This document shows, one piece after another, positions 1 through 7,604 of a stretch of 15,042 bases of DNA. A program made the translations under genes and the position numbers. The DNA comes from Spirochaetia bacterium. Lineage in GTDB: Bacteria > Spirochaetota > Spirochaetia > Sphaerochaetales > Sphaerochaetaceae. The notes below the pieces were generated by a model. It saw only the letters and a program-made list of their open reading frames with translations, did not search any database and had not been told where the DNA came from. Every line of letters starts with the position of its first letter. The first letter of the stretch is position 1. The DNA lies in the NCBI GenBank assembly GCA_900769955.1, contig CAAGIP010000071.1, positions 1-15,042 on the forward strand, read 5' to 3'.

Positions 1-176
1 AGGTTTGCGATCGCACTCGGTGCCTCGAGCGCCATTCCGATTCCCAGCACCAGTGTGGTCACACCGGCCGCCATCATGACTATGTCCTTGAAGGATGACG
101 ATATTTTCTTTTTAAGCAGAAGGCCGATGAGGCCTCCGATAATAACTGCAAACGAATTAATGAACGTGGCTGTCAT
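1..176 (-). CDS. DUF554 family membrane protein, 5' part only
   Basis: The minus strand from 176 to the window edge reads open for 58 codons starting MTATFINSFAVIIGGLIGLL, followed by a short basic K-K-K segment and a second hydrophobic stretch (VMMAAGVTTLVLGIGMAL). This pattern, a glycine-rich first membrane helix, a basic turn, then a V/L-G-I-x-M-A-L helix, matches the N-terminus of DUF554 proteins (YdfK/YqgA type), predicted inner-membrane proteins of unknown function. The C-terminal part lies outside the window. There is no Shine-Dalgarno before the ATG. Instead a TATAAT (plus 184-189) ends 7 bases before it, suggesting a leaderless mRNA. The gene is divergent from the nucleotidyltransferase gene. 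The family call rests on pattern recognition of the first 58 residues only. Confidence 0.72.
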   Translation of the reverse strand, partial: MTATFINSFAVIIGGLIGLLLKKKISSSFKDIVMMAAGVTTLVLGIGMALEAPSAIAN

Positions 177-183
177 GTGTGTT

Positions 184-189
184 ATTATA
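184..189 (-). promoter_or_regulatory. Candidate -10 element of the DUF554 gene
   Basis: On the minus strand this is a perfect TATAAT, 7 bases before the ATG at 176. No convincing -35 is seen at 16-18 bases. The same AT block (181-190) could also serve a plus-strand promoter for the divergent gene. Confidence 0.35.
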
Positions 190-215
190 TACAGAAAGGG
201 GGTTATTGTTCCATT

Positions 216-764
216 ATGAGAATAGGACTTCTGGCAGCCGGAATGTCAAAAAGGATGCGTGGTTCAAATAAACTGCTTGAACTTCTTGACGGTAAAACCA
301 TTCTGGAACGCTCGGTTGAAAACGCGCTTTCCTTTACGGACATGGTCACTGTCATAACCGGATACGACAGTGAACGGACTGAAATGATACTCTCCCGTTA
401 CCATGTCACCGTGATGCGCAATCCTGATTATGAAAAAGGACAGGAAACATCACTGCGCCTTCTGCTTTCAAACGTGAAGGAGGACATACTGGTGGCCCCC
501 GCCGACATGCCGTTCCTGACAGCTGATGATTTCAGTCTGGCAGAGGAAAAGCTGAAAGGTTTTTACTCAGCCCGCCCCTTTCATGACGGAAACGCAGGAC
601 ACCCCGTTGCACTGTCTGGAGATTTTGTAAAGCTTGTTCCGGATACTGAGAAAAGAATAAGGGAGCTCATCAAGGAACTCCCCCACTGCTTCTATGAAGG
701 AAGAGCTGAAAACATCCTGGACATAGACACGCCGGAGATACTGGAATCTTTCAGAAAAAGGTAA
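216..764 (+). CDS. MobA/MocA-like nucleotidyltransferase
   Basis: This 182-residue protein belongs to the MobA-like NTP transferase family. Visible motifs are the nucleotide-binding loop L-A-A-G-M-S-K-R-M (residues 6-14) with Lys19, G-Q-E-T-S-L (75-80), P-A-D-M-P (95-99, metal-binding Asp97), G-H-P (128-130) and D-I-D-T-P-E (169-174). This set is typical of the MocA subgroup, molybdenum cofactor cytidylyltransferases that attach CMP to molybdopterin for molybdenum hydroxylases. MobA (GMP) or another NTP transferase is possible. I start at ATG 216 rather than ATG 177, because the first motif then begins at residue 3 as in relatives and a GGGGG run (about 198-202) precedes it, though at a long spacing of 13 bases. 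No molybdenum enzyme gene is in the window, so the substrate stays open. It is the only plus-strand gene here. Confidence 0.85.
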   Translation: MRIGLLAAGMSKRMRGSNKLLELLDGKTILERSVENALSFTDMVTVITGYDSERTEMILSRYHVTVMRNPDYEKGQETSLRLLLSNVKEDILVAPADMPFLTADDFSLAEEKLKGFYSARPFHDGNAGHPVALSGDFVKLVPDTEKRIRELIKELPHCFYEGRAENILDIDTPEILESFRKR

Positions 765-795
765 AGCCCCGTTTCAAAAGCGGAAACAGGGCTTT
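763..795. terminator. Hairpin terminator between convergent genes
   Basis: AAAGCCC-C-GTTTC pairs with GAAAC-A-GGGCTTT around a 7-base loop: 12 pairs with one C/A mismatch. It starts inside the stop codon of the nucleotidyltransferase gene and sits 5 bases past the clpB stop. On the minus strand the stem ends in TTT and is followed by ACCTTTTT, so it suits clpB best. It may act on both strands. Confidence 0.7.
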
Positions 796-800
796 GAGGA

Positions 801-3365
801 TCATGCATTCACTGCAATCTTTCCGTCCCTCATGCAAAGGTGCACCGGCTTCTCCGCTGAAAGAGATCCCGAGAGCATTTCCTTTGCAAGCGTGTTCTCG
901 ATCTCGTTCTGGATGGCACGTCTGATCGGACGCGCACCGAAATCAGGATCGAATCCCACGGTGCTGATGTAGCTTACCACTTCATTATCCCAGGTGAGAG
1001 TGTAACCTCGCTTAGCAATACGGCTCTTAAGGATGCCAAGCTGAAGCTCAACTATCTTCGATACCTGCTCCTTACCAAGCGGGTTGAAGATTACTATCTC
1101 ATCGATACGGTTGATGAACTCAGGCTTGAAGTGAGACTCGATCACGGAGAGGATCTCCTCCTTCTTCACGCTTCCTTCCAGAATCTCACGTGATGCCAGG
1201 TTACTGGTCATGATGATGATCGTGTTTGTAAAGTCCACAACCCTGCCCTGACCGTCCGTGAGACGTCCGTCATCAAGCACCTGCAGAAGGATGTTGAAGA
1301 CATCAGGATGCGCCTTCTCGATCTCATCGAAGAGGATTACCGAATATGGTCTTCTTCTCACCACCTCCGTAAGCTGACCTCCCTGGTCATATCCGACATA
1401 TCCTGGAGGTGCTCCGATGAGTCTGGACACCGAGTACTTTTCCATGTACTCAGACATATCGATACGGGTCAGCGCCCTCTCATCATCAAAGAGGAAGTCC
1501 GCAAGCACCTTGGCAAGCAGCGTCTTACCGACACCCGTGGGACCCGCGAAGAGGAAGGAGCCAAGCGGTCTGTGCTCATCACCGATGCCTGTCTTGTTAC
1601 GCCTGATGGCGTTGCTCACCGCCCTGATGGCCTCATCCTGACCGATGACCTTTTCTGCAAGTGTATCCTCAAGCTTCAGGTACTTCTGCATCTCACTTCC
1701 CATCATCTTGCTTACGGGAACACCTGTCCAGGAAGAGACGATTCTGGCAATGTCATCCTCAGTGACTTCCTCCCTGAGGAGCCTGTGCTCAGAGCCCTGA
1801 GTCGCCTTAAGCTTCTCCTCACGCTCCTTAATTTCCTTCTGGACTGCGGGGATTATGCCGTACTTGATCTCGGCAGCCCTGTTGAGATTACCTTCCCTCT
1901 CGGCTGCGGCCTGCTCGTTCTGGAGCTTCTCCAGCTCGCTCTTCTTACTCTTCAGGCCGTCAATGACTTCCTTCTCATTGCTCCACTGCAGATGCATCGC
2001 ATCGTGTATGGACTGAAGGTCGGCAAGCTCCGCGTTGATCTTCTCAAGACGTTCCTTACTTGCATCATCCTTCTCACGGGAAAGCGCACTCTTCTCGACG
2101 GAAAGCTGAAGCATTTTCCTGTCGATCTTATCAAGCTCTACAGGCTGGCTCTCGATTTCCATCTTGAGCTGGGATGCGGCCTCATCAACAAGGTCAATTG
2201 CCTTATCGGGGAGAAAACGGTTCGTGATATACCTGTCAGAGAGAGTCGCGGCGGCAACAAGCGCCTCATCCTTGATCCTGACACCGTGATGGACCTCATA
2301 TTTGGGCTGAAGTCCCCTCAGGATTGCGATCGTGTCCTCAACGGTCGGCTCCTTCGTGTAAACTGTCTGGAATCTTCTCTCAAGGGCCTTATCTGTCTCT
2401 ATGTACTTTCTGTACTCATCAAGAGTCGTTGCGCCGATGGCATGGAGTTCACCTCTGGCAAGTGCGGGCTTAATGAGGTTCGACGCATCGGTTGAACCTT
2501 CGGATGCTCCCGCACCGACGATAGTATGAAGTTCATCGATGAAAAGAATTACTTCACCGTTACTCTTTGTGACCTCATTGATCACACCCTTGAGTCTTTC
2601 CTCAAACTCACCGCGGAACTTTGCCCCCGCGACCAGAGAACCCACATCGAGTGAAAGCAGCCTCTTAGTCCTGAGGCTCTCAGGGACATCCCCCTTTACG
2701 ATACGCTGGGCAAGGCCCTCGACGATTGCGGTCTTACCGACACCGGGCTCTCCGATGAGGACAGGGTTGTTCTTCGTCTTCCTGCACAGTACCTGCATGA
2801 CACGCCTGATCTCCTCATCACGGCCGATGACGGGATCAAGTTTGTCCTCACGGGCAGCCTTTGTGAGGTCACGGCAGTACTTATCCAGTACCTGATAGCC
2901 CGCCTCAGGATCCTGATTCGTGATCCTGACATTTCCCCTGATTGTCTGAAGGGCCTTCATGACCTCTTCCTTCTTCAGTCCGAGGCCTCTTAAGGCATCA
3001 CCCTCGGGTCCCGAGGAGTCGATAAGCGCAAGCAGGAAGTGCTCCGCACTGGTGTACTCATCTTTGAAGGATGATGCGATCTTCTCCGCCTGGGTGAGGT
3101 CCTCATAACACTTCTGGGAAAGACTTCTCTGAACGCTTCCATATGCCTTGGGCAGTGATGACAGCACCTTTCTCATTGCGTCATCGACACTCTGGACGCT
3201 GACGCCGAGCTTCTCAAGAAGGGGTCTGATGACACCTTCCTTCTGATCAAGAAGCGCGATGAGAATGTGGGCTGAGGTCAGCTCGCTGTGATTCTCCTCA
3301 CCCGCAAACTGGTTTGCCCGCTCAACGGCTTCCTGCATTTTGATTGTAAATTTATTGAAATCCAT
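801..3365 (-). CDS. clpB: ATP-dependent disaggregase ClpB
   Basis: This is a full-length ClpB/Hsp104 chaperone of 854 residues, the normal size. It forms cytosolic hexamers that work with DnaK to pull proteins out of aggregates. Domains in order: Clp N-domain (1-145), first AAA+ module with Walker A GEPGVGKT (205-212) and Walker B V-I-L-F-I-D-E (272-278), the coiled-coil middle domain (about 400-530) that marks ClpB rather than ClpA/ClpC, and a second AAA+ module with Walker A GPTGVGKT (608-615) and Walker B V-I-L-F-D-E (676-681). An upstream ATG (3443) would add 26 residues. I reject it because MDFNKFTIK is the standard ClpB start and an AGGAGA Shine-Dalgarno (3371-3376) sits 5 bases before it. 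That Shine-Dalgarno is within a perfect hairpin. No CIRCE element is seen. Confidence 0.97.
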   Translation of the reverse strand: MDFNKFTIKMQEAVERANQFAGEENHSELTSAHILIALLDQKEGVIRPLLEKLGVSVQSVDDAMRKVLSSLPKAYGSVQRSLSQKCYEDLTQAEKIASSFKDEYTSAEHFLLALIDSSGPEGDALRGLGLKKEEVMKALQTIRGNVRITNQDPEAGYQVLDKYCRDLTKAAREDKLDPVIGRDEEIRRVMQVLCRKTKNNPVLIGEPGVGKTAIVEGLAQRIVKGDVPESLRTKRLLSLDVGSLVAGAKFRGEFEERLKGVINEVTKSNGEVILFIDELHTIVGAGASEGSTDASNLIKPALARGELHAIGATTLDEYRKYIETDKALERRFQTVYTKEPTVEDTIAILRGLQPKYEVHHGVRIKDEALVAAATLSDRYITNRFLPDKAIDLVDEAASQLKMEIESQPVELDKIDRKMLQLSVEKSALSREKDDASKERLEKINAELADLQSIHDAMHLQWSNEKEVIDGLKSKKSELEKLQNEQAAAEREGNLNRAAEIKYGIIPAVQKEIKEREEKLKATQGSEHRLLREEVTEDDIARIVSSWTGVPVSKMMGSEMQKYLKLEDTLAEKVIGQDEAIRAVSNAIRRNKTGIGDEHRPLGSFLFAGPTGVGKTLLAKVLADFLFDDERALTRIDMSEYMEKYSVSRLIGAPPGYVGYDQGGQLTEVVRRRPYSVILFDEIEKAHPDVFNILLQVLDDGRLTDGQGRVVDFTNTIIIMTSNLASREILEGSVKKEEILSVIESHFKPEFINRIDEIVIFNPLGKEQVSKIVELQLGILKSRIAKRGYTLTWDNEVVSYISTVGFDPDFGARPIRRAIQNEIENTLAKEMLSGSLSAEKPVHLCMRDGKIAVNA

Positions 3366-3370
3366 AATTA

Positions 3371-3389
3371 TCTCCTGTATTTCAGGAGA
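3371..3389 (-). promoter_or_regulatory. Shine-Dalgarno-sequestering hairpin before clpB (candidate RNA thermometer)
   Basis: In the clpB mRNA, UCUCCUG-AAAUA-CAGGAGA forms a perfect 7-bp stem (4 G-C pairs) with a 5-base loop. The 3' arm is the Shine-Dalgarno itself, 5 bases before the AUG. The structure is visible in the sequence. A heat-sensing role is inferred from ClpB being a heat-shock chaperone. Confidence 0.5.
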
Positions 3390-3407
3390 ACGCTCCACAC
3401 ATCCGAT

Positions 3408-3436
3408 AATGTAATAATGGCACCGTAAAAAGGCAA
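3408..3436 (-). promoter_or_regulatory. Candidate clpB promoter
   Basis: Minus-strand TTGCCT (3431-3436) and TACATT (3408-3413) are separated by 17 bases, each matching the sigma-70 consensus at 4 of 6 positions. Transcription would start near 3401, giving a leader of about 35 bases that holds the hairpin at 3371-3389. Confidence 0.35.
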
Positions 3437-3495
3437 GACACAATATGCGGAGAGTGAGCTTTAACAGTCAGACAGTAATCTCAATCCGGTTGCCT

Positions 3496-3852
3496 TCAAT
3501 TTGTGACAATGCAGCTCTCGTAATACCCGTCCCCGGTTGTTCTCGGTCCGCTGATCACACTGTATCCATCGTTTCTCAGCTTCTCAGTAAGCTCATCGAC
3601 CACGTCTTTGCATCCCACACTGAAGGCAATGTGCATATATCCGGTCCTGGCCAGCTTCTTTTCGTCATCAGCCATATCAGGCTTATTCATGATTTCAAGC
3701 CCAGCGCCATCATCGAACGACAGAAAGTATGACCTGAAATCAGTCTTTGTATTGTGATACCCCTCATTGGACCTGGCGCTGAGGTACTTAACGAAGAAGT
3801 CCCGGGCCTTCTCCGGATCATTCACATGCACTGCGATATGCACAATACGCAT
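3496..3852 (-). CDS. VOC (glyoxalase-like) family protein, C-terminal frameshift
   Basis: This is a small vicinal-oxygen-chelate fold protein. It opens M-R-I-V-H-I-A-V-H-V and keeps the four metal-ligand positions of the family: His5, Glu53 (G-L-E-I-M), His74 (H-I-A-F-S-V-G) and Glu112 (Y-Y-E-S). Lactoylglutathione lyases have this layout, but many relatives have other or unknown substrates, so no reaction is assigned. The frame stops after I-V-T-N at residue 118. Skipping one base (plus 3498) restores the usual ending E-G-N-R-I-E-I-T-V and a stop at 3468-3470, so the last beta-strand is lost by a one-base insertion or a sequencing error. The start is 17 bases after the stop of the large c-di-GMP gene, with GAGGGA as ribosome binding site, so the two are probably co-transcribed. 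Confidence 0.82.
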   Translation of the reverse strand: MRIVHIAVHVNDPEKARDFFVKYLSARSNEGYHNTKTDFRSYFLSFDDGAGLEIMNKPDMADDEKKLARTGYMHIAFSVGCKDVVDELTEKLRNDGYSVISGPRTTGDGYYESCIVTN

Positions 3853-3869
3853 ATGGCAGTTCCCTCATC

Positions 3870-6806
3870 TCAGACATACTCAGTCGCGATTCTGTCCTTA
3901 CCGCTGTTCTTGGCCCTGTAAAGAGCCCTGTCTGCCCTCTCGTAAAGATCCTCGAACTCAGGAGTCCTTCCGTCACTCCAGGCACATCCGATGGAGAGTG
4001 TCGGCGTGACAGTATCTGTTTTGATCCTGTCCTTAACCATTATCCTGACACTCTCGCACATGGAATCGATGGCGGAAAGCGTCATGCCAGCCTTCATCGG
4101 GATAATCGAGCAGAACTCATCTCCGCCCATTCTGGCAATTTCCGCATCAGCGGGAAGCACTTCCTTAAGCGCATCCGCTACCGCAATGAGGACACTGTCC
4201 CCTACGGGATGCCCGTATGTGTCGTTAAGCTTCTTGAAGTTATCGACATCAAGCATGAGCAATATGCATGAATGGGAAGACTCGAACACACGCTCACAGC
4301 TCTTCCTGAATGCGGATCTGTTCAGAGCGCCGGTAAGAGGATCCTTCTGATTAGCTTCCTCAAGCCTGTGCAGGCTCATCATCACGCGGTTTCTTGCGAT
4401 ACCGACCTGAAGCTGAACGGAAATCGAATCGGTGATATCCGATACGACGAGAGTGTGCTCATTTCCTGTCAGAACCCCGGTACAGTATACGTAACGCCCC
4501 GTTCCGTCCATGCGTTTCAGACGGTGCTCAAGATAGACGATGTCGCTTTTTTCCATCTGCTCATTGACAAGGTCCCAGTAAAGCTCTCTGTCCTCATCGA
4601 AGATCAGGTCATCCTGAGTCAGTGAAAGCTTCTGAACATCATATGCGGTGTAACCCGTCATGTGCTCGAAGTTCTTGTCCACCGATGTGATCTTCATGCC
4701 CTCGCCGACCGTGTATCTTGAATAGATTACCGGTGTTACCAGCTTTGTTATCTCACGTTCCTCGGGAAGATCTTCTTCCTCCTTATCGGGAATGACCACG
4801 TTTGTCTTTCCTTCCAGCATGGAAAGGAAACACTTCACGATATATGGATCAAACTGACGTCCCGCATGCTCCTTAAGCTCGGTAACCGCGGCTTCATGGC
4901 TCATTGCCTTGCGGTATGGCCTGTCCGAGATCATGGCATCATAGGCATCGACTACCGATATTATTCTGGAAAGCAGGGGAATTGCCTCACCCCTGAGTCC
5001 GTCGGGGTACCCCGATCCGTCCCAGTTCTCATGGTGGTGCCTGATCGCGGAAGCAATTACATTGAGTTCCGGCGTTGCCCTTGCGATCCTGTACCCCTTC
5101 TCCGCATGCGAACGCATTATCTCACGCTCCGCATCGGTGAGCTTTGCCGCCTTATTGAGGATTTCCCGGGGAATACCCACTTTACCGATGTCATGGAAAA
5201 GACAGAGCAGTGAGAGCTGGTCACACTCATATTCGGAAAGGCCGATGAGGTATGCAAGCCTGTCACCCAGTTCACGGGTACGCCTGACATGGAGTTCAGT
5301 CTCGGCATCACACTCCATCAGCATCTGATGAAGCGATTCAATGACTGAGGAGCGGTCGGAGCTGCTGTCAAGCAGCTTCCTTGTCCTGAGTATCGTGATC
5401 GCACTGTTCACCGATTCATGCACATCAGATAACGAGTGAGCCTCAGTGACCGCATGGTTGAAGGTAAGACGGAACGGGAAGCCGTTTTCCCCGGAAATGT
5501 CTGCATTGGCATCAGCCATTGCACTTAGTATCATTTCCTTGCTGGCAGAGGAAACCACGGCACAGAGGAATGCATCCTGAAGACGGACGAAAACCGCTGA
5601 AGACGGAAGATGCTGCCTCATGAGGGCTGCCTGCAGTCCTATTGCCCGGTCACCTCCCTCGCGTCCTACAGTGTTATTGAGAATCGTAAGTCTGTTAAGG
5701 TCGGAAACGCAGACAAGCATGTCATGGGCATCAAGCCCCAGCAGCTCCTCGAGATGGCTCATGAAATAGCTTTCAGTCTGAAATCCGGTCAGCGGATCGG
5801 TTCCGAGTGTATTGTTCGTAAAGATGAAGAAGCGCCCTATGATCTCCCCGTTTTCCGCCTTCAGAGGCCTGAAGTCACAAATATAGGAAGCCCTGACATT
5901 CTTACGGCTGCTCCAGTAAAACCTGGAATCCTCATCAAAGGTCTTTATCCTGCCCTCAAAGCCCCCGAGTTCCATAAACTGCCTCATCGTGCACTTTTCG
6001 GGAAGTTCTCCGGCAAGCTCTTCCGCACTCCTGTTCCTGTAGACTAGACGGTCATCCCAGCCGAAGAGGAAAACAGGCTGCAGGATATCCTCGAAAATGA
6101 TGTCCTTAAGCTGACTGAGAAGATATCTGTCGCGGGCAACGAAGGTGTTCCAGTATATGAGATAAGCAAGGATGCTGTAAGTCCCGACGGAAAGATCGAT
6201 GCTGATGTAATCCATGAGCAGCAGGTAGAGTCCGTTTATTCCGGCCACGCTGAGGATACTGATTATTACCCGGTTATAGTACCTCTTGAAAATGGAAGGA
6301 AGCGAAATTGACTCCATCACCACTGCTGCAAAGCCTGTTACCAGCATGGCATAACAGAAGCCGAGATGGACTTTGTAAAGGAAGGTTCCCCTGAAGTTCC
6401 AGGCCGCAACGAGACCGGGCACCTGATAATACTTTACGGCCGCACCGGTAAGCGGATTCGTCATCAGTATTGACACATCTGCAATAAGGCAAACAAGGGC
6501 AAAACGTCTTATTATCTCAAAGAGTCTGTTCTTCCCGGTCTTTCCCGAAAGTGAGAGAAGATAGCACATGACAAAGTACAGCATTATGTCAATTGAGGAG
6601 AAATAAAGACTGTACGTCCATGTCATGATATGGTAGCTGTCTGTCAGGACGGTTGCCATATAGAGGACCGTGACGAATACAGTGGAAAGAAGTGAACGGC
6701 GGAAAAGCACGCCTTCCCTGGACGTGAAGACAGAACATTTATGCACCAGCACAATGTTCAGGACTGTCATGATTGTGTAAATGAGCAGGAATAATACTTT
6801 GCTCAT
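3870..6806 (-). CDS. Membrane c-di-GMP protein: 7TM, PAS, degenerate GGDEF, HD-GYP, PAS, GGDEF
   Basis: This 978-residue signalling protein has an N-terminal block of about seven hydrophobic helices (1-225), like the 7TM sensors of histidine kinases, then a PAS-like domain (about 235-330). Next is a GGDEF-like domain starting T-D-P-L-T-G (336-341) whose active-site loop reads R-L-Q-D-A-F (408-413), so it is probably not a cyclase. An HD-GYP phosphodiesterase domain follows, with H-D-I-G-K-V-G (538-544), H-H-H (590-592) and G-Y-P (599-601). After a second PAS domain (about 695-795) comes a C-terminal GGDEF domain with K-D-P-L-T-G (821-826) and an intact G-G-D-E-F (894-898). The RxxD inhibitory site is missing (P-A-D-A at 885-888). 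The protein could both make and degrade c-di-GMP at the inner membrane. The ribosome binding site is weak. It is followed by the VOC gene. Confidence 0.93.
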   Translation of the reverse strand: MSKVLFLLIYTIMTVLNIVLVHKCSVFTSREGVLFRRSLLSTVFVTVLYMATVLTDSYHIMTWTYSLYFSSIDIMLYFVMCYLLSLSGKTGKNRLFEIIRRFALVCLIADVSILMTNPLTGAAVKYYQVPGLVAAWNFRGTFLYKVHLGFCYAMLVTGFAAVVMESISLPSIFKRYYNRVIISILSVAGINGLYLLLMDYISIDLSVGTYSILAYLIYWNTFVARDRYLLSQLKDIIFEDILQPVFLFGWDDRLVYRNRSAEELAGELPEKCTMRQFMELGGFEGRIKTFDEDSRFYWSSRKNVRASYICDFRPLKAENGEIIGRFFIFTNNTLGTDPLTGFQTESYFMSHLEELLGLDAHDMLVCVSDLNRLTILNNTVGREGGDRAIGLQAALMRQHLPSSAVFVRLQDAFLCAVVSSASKEMILSAMADANADISGENGFPFRLTFNHAVTEAHSLSDVHESVNSAITILRTRKLLDSSSDRSSVIESLHQMLMECDAETELHVRRTRELGDRLAYLIGLSEYECDQLSLLCLFHDIGKVGIPREILNKAAKLTDAEREIMRSHAEKGYRIARATPELNVIASAIRHHHENWDGSGYPDGLRGEAIPLLSRIISVVDAYDAMISDRPYRKAMSHEAAVTELKEHAGRQFDPYIVKCFLSMLEGKTNVVIPDKEEEDLPEEREITKLVTPVIYSRYTVGEGMKITSVDKNFEHMTGYTAYDVQKLSLTQDDLIFDEDRELYWDLVNEQMEKSDIVYLEHRLKRMDGTGRYVYCTGVLTGNEHTLVVSDITDSISVQLQVGIARNRVMMSLHRLEEANQKDPLTGALNRSAFRKSCERVFESSHSCILLMLDVDNFKKLNDTYGHPVGDSVLIAVADALKEVLPADAEIARMGGDEFCSIIPMKAGMTLSAIDSMCESVRIMVKDRIKTDTVTPTLSIGCAWSDGRTPEFEDLYERADRALYRAKNSGKDRIATEYV

Positions 6807-6841
6807 GAGGCAGAAGCCCCGTTAACTGTCATCGCACCCCT

Positions 6842-6877
6842 ATCCTTTTTTAAGAGTATATGCCGAGAAAAAAGGAT
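6842..6877. repeat. 10-bp perfect inverted repeat around a -10 element
   Basis: ATCCTTTTTT (6842-6851) and AAAAAAGGAT (6868-6877) are exact inverted copies 16 bases apart. They bracket the predicted -10 of the c-di-GMP gene. No T-run follows the stem on either strand, so an operator is more likely than a terminator. Confidence 0.6.
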
Positions 6878-6884
6878 ATTACAA
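6855..6884 (-). promoter_or_regulatory. Candidate promoter of the c-di-GMP gene
   Basis: Minus-strand TTGTAA (6879-6884) and TATACT (6855-6860) are 18 bases apart, about 50 bases upstream of the ATG at 6806. Both hexamers are good sigma-70 matches. Confidence 0.45.
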
Positions 6885-6911
6885 TAACAATCTGTATCAG
6901 GCGCTGTAATT

Positions 6912-7517
6912 TCAGCCTTTCACGCGGAAAAAATCGAGGTAAGTGGAGATGAAGACCTTGGAATCGGAGGCTGAGAAATTACCCAGGAACGCGATCTGGA
7001 AGCAGAACGCTTCAAGCAGGGTGAAGAGATGCCGTGTGACCATCTCGACATCGCAGTCGTGAATTACCTCCCCATTCTTGATTCCGTTTGTCAGCAGGCG
7101 CTTGAAGAGGATCGTAAGCTTTGCGGTGCGCTTCATTATGATCTGTGAAAAGTCGACATGCTCCCTCTTGCTCTGAAGCATCACGTCCATCAGGGACTGG
7201 AGTTCACCTTCAGAGATAACCGCCTGGTCAACGATGTCGTTGCATATCCAGATAAGGCGGTCGATGGAATTGCCGTAGGAAGTATCCCAGGCCATTGCGC
7301 TGTAACGGGTGAACATCTTCCCCGTGACAAGCTTGACGGCATAGTAATAGATCTCGTTCTTGTCCCTGAAATACTGATAGAGCGTCGGACGCGAAAGACC
7401 GCACTCCTCGGCTATCGTTGAGAGATTGCTGTCCTTATATCCGTCACGTGCGAATATCTCAAGGGCTTTCTTCAGGATCATTACCTTGCGTTCTTCATGG
7501 TTAATCTTCTTAGGCAT
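6912..7517 (-). CDS. TetR/AcrR family transcriptional regulator
   Basis: This protein has 201 residues, a normal TetR size. The N-terminal DNA-binding domain shows the family pattern: A-L-E-I-F-A-R-D-G-Y (18-27), then a helix-turn-helix S-T-I-A-E-E-C-G-L-S-R-P-T-L-Y-Q-Y-F (33-50) and K-N-E-I. The rest (60-201) is helical and variable and would bind an unknown ligand and form the dimer. The region before its start holds a TATAAT at 7556-7561 and two TTGTCA-N4-TGACAA-like palindromes around it, pointing to autorepression. The MBL-fold hydrolase gene lies just upstream on the same strand with no clear terminator between, so it could be co-transcribed or co-regulated. The regulated target is unknown. 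Confidence 0.93.
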   Translation of the reverse strand: MPKKINHEERKVMILKKALEIFARDGYKDSNLSTIAEECGLSRPTLYQYFRDKNEIYYYAVKLVTGKMFTRYSAMAWDTSYGNSIDRLIWICNDIVDQAVISEGELQSLMDVMLQSKREHVDFSQIIMKRTAKLTILFKRLLTNGIKNGEVIHDCDVEMVTRHLFTLLEAFCFQIAFLGNFSASDSKVFISTYLDFFRVKG

Positions 7518-7536
7518 GGCTTCATTATGATGGCAT

Positions 7537-7552
7537 TTGTCAAAAATGACAA
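7537..7552. promoter_or_regulatory. TetR operator-like palindrome 1
   Basis: TTGTCA-AAAA-TGACAA is a perfect 6-bp inverted repeat with a 4-base spacer. It lies just downstream of the tetR-type -10 (7556-7561), over the expected transcription start. Confidence 0.6.
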
Positions 7553-7555
7553 GTA

Positions 7556-7561
7556 ATTATA
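7556..7561 (-). promoter_or_regulatory. -10 element of the TetR-family gene
   Basis: Minus-strand TATAAT, perfect consensus, 38 bases before the ATG at 7517. A TTGTGC lies 15 bases upstream of it as a poorly spaced -35. The hexamer is flanked by the two palindromes at 7537-7552 and 7566-7579. Confidence 0.5.
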
Positions 7562-7565
7562 TATC

Positions 7566-7579
7566 TGTCATTTATGGCA
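7566..7579. promoter_or_regulatory. TetR operator-like palindrome 2
   Basis: TGTCA-TTTA-TGGCA repeats the arms and 4-base spacing of palindrome 1 with one mismatch. The two centres are 28 bases apart. It falls in the spacer upstream of the -10. Confidence 0.45.
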
Positions 7580-7604
7580 CAATGAGATGATAATGTCAGG
7601 AAAA

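Noticed and set aside
1308..2495. 395-codon open frame on the plus strand opposite clpB
   Set aside because: It is antisense to a fully conserved ClpB sequence and its translation shows no family motif. It is a by-product of clpB codon usage.
3366..3470. CIRCE or sigma-32-type heat-shock element at clpB
   Set aside because: No TTAGCACTC-N9-GAGTGCTAA is present. A CTTGCC...CCATTA pair exists but spacing and match are too weak to prefer over the sigma-70-like pair.
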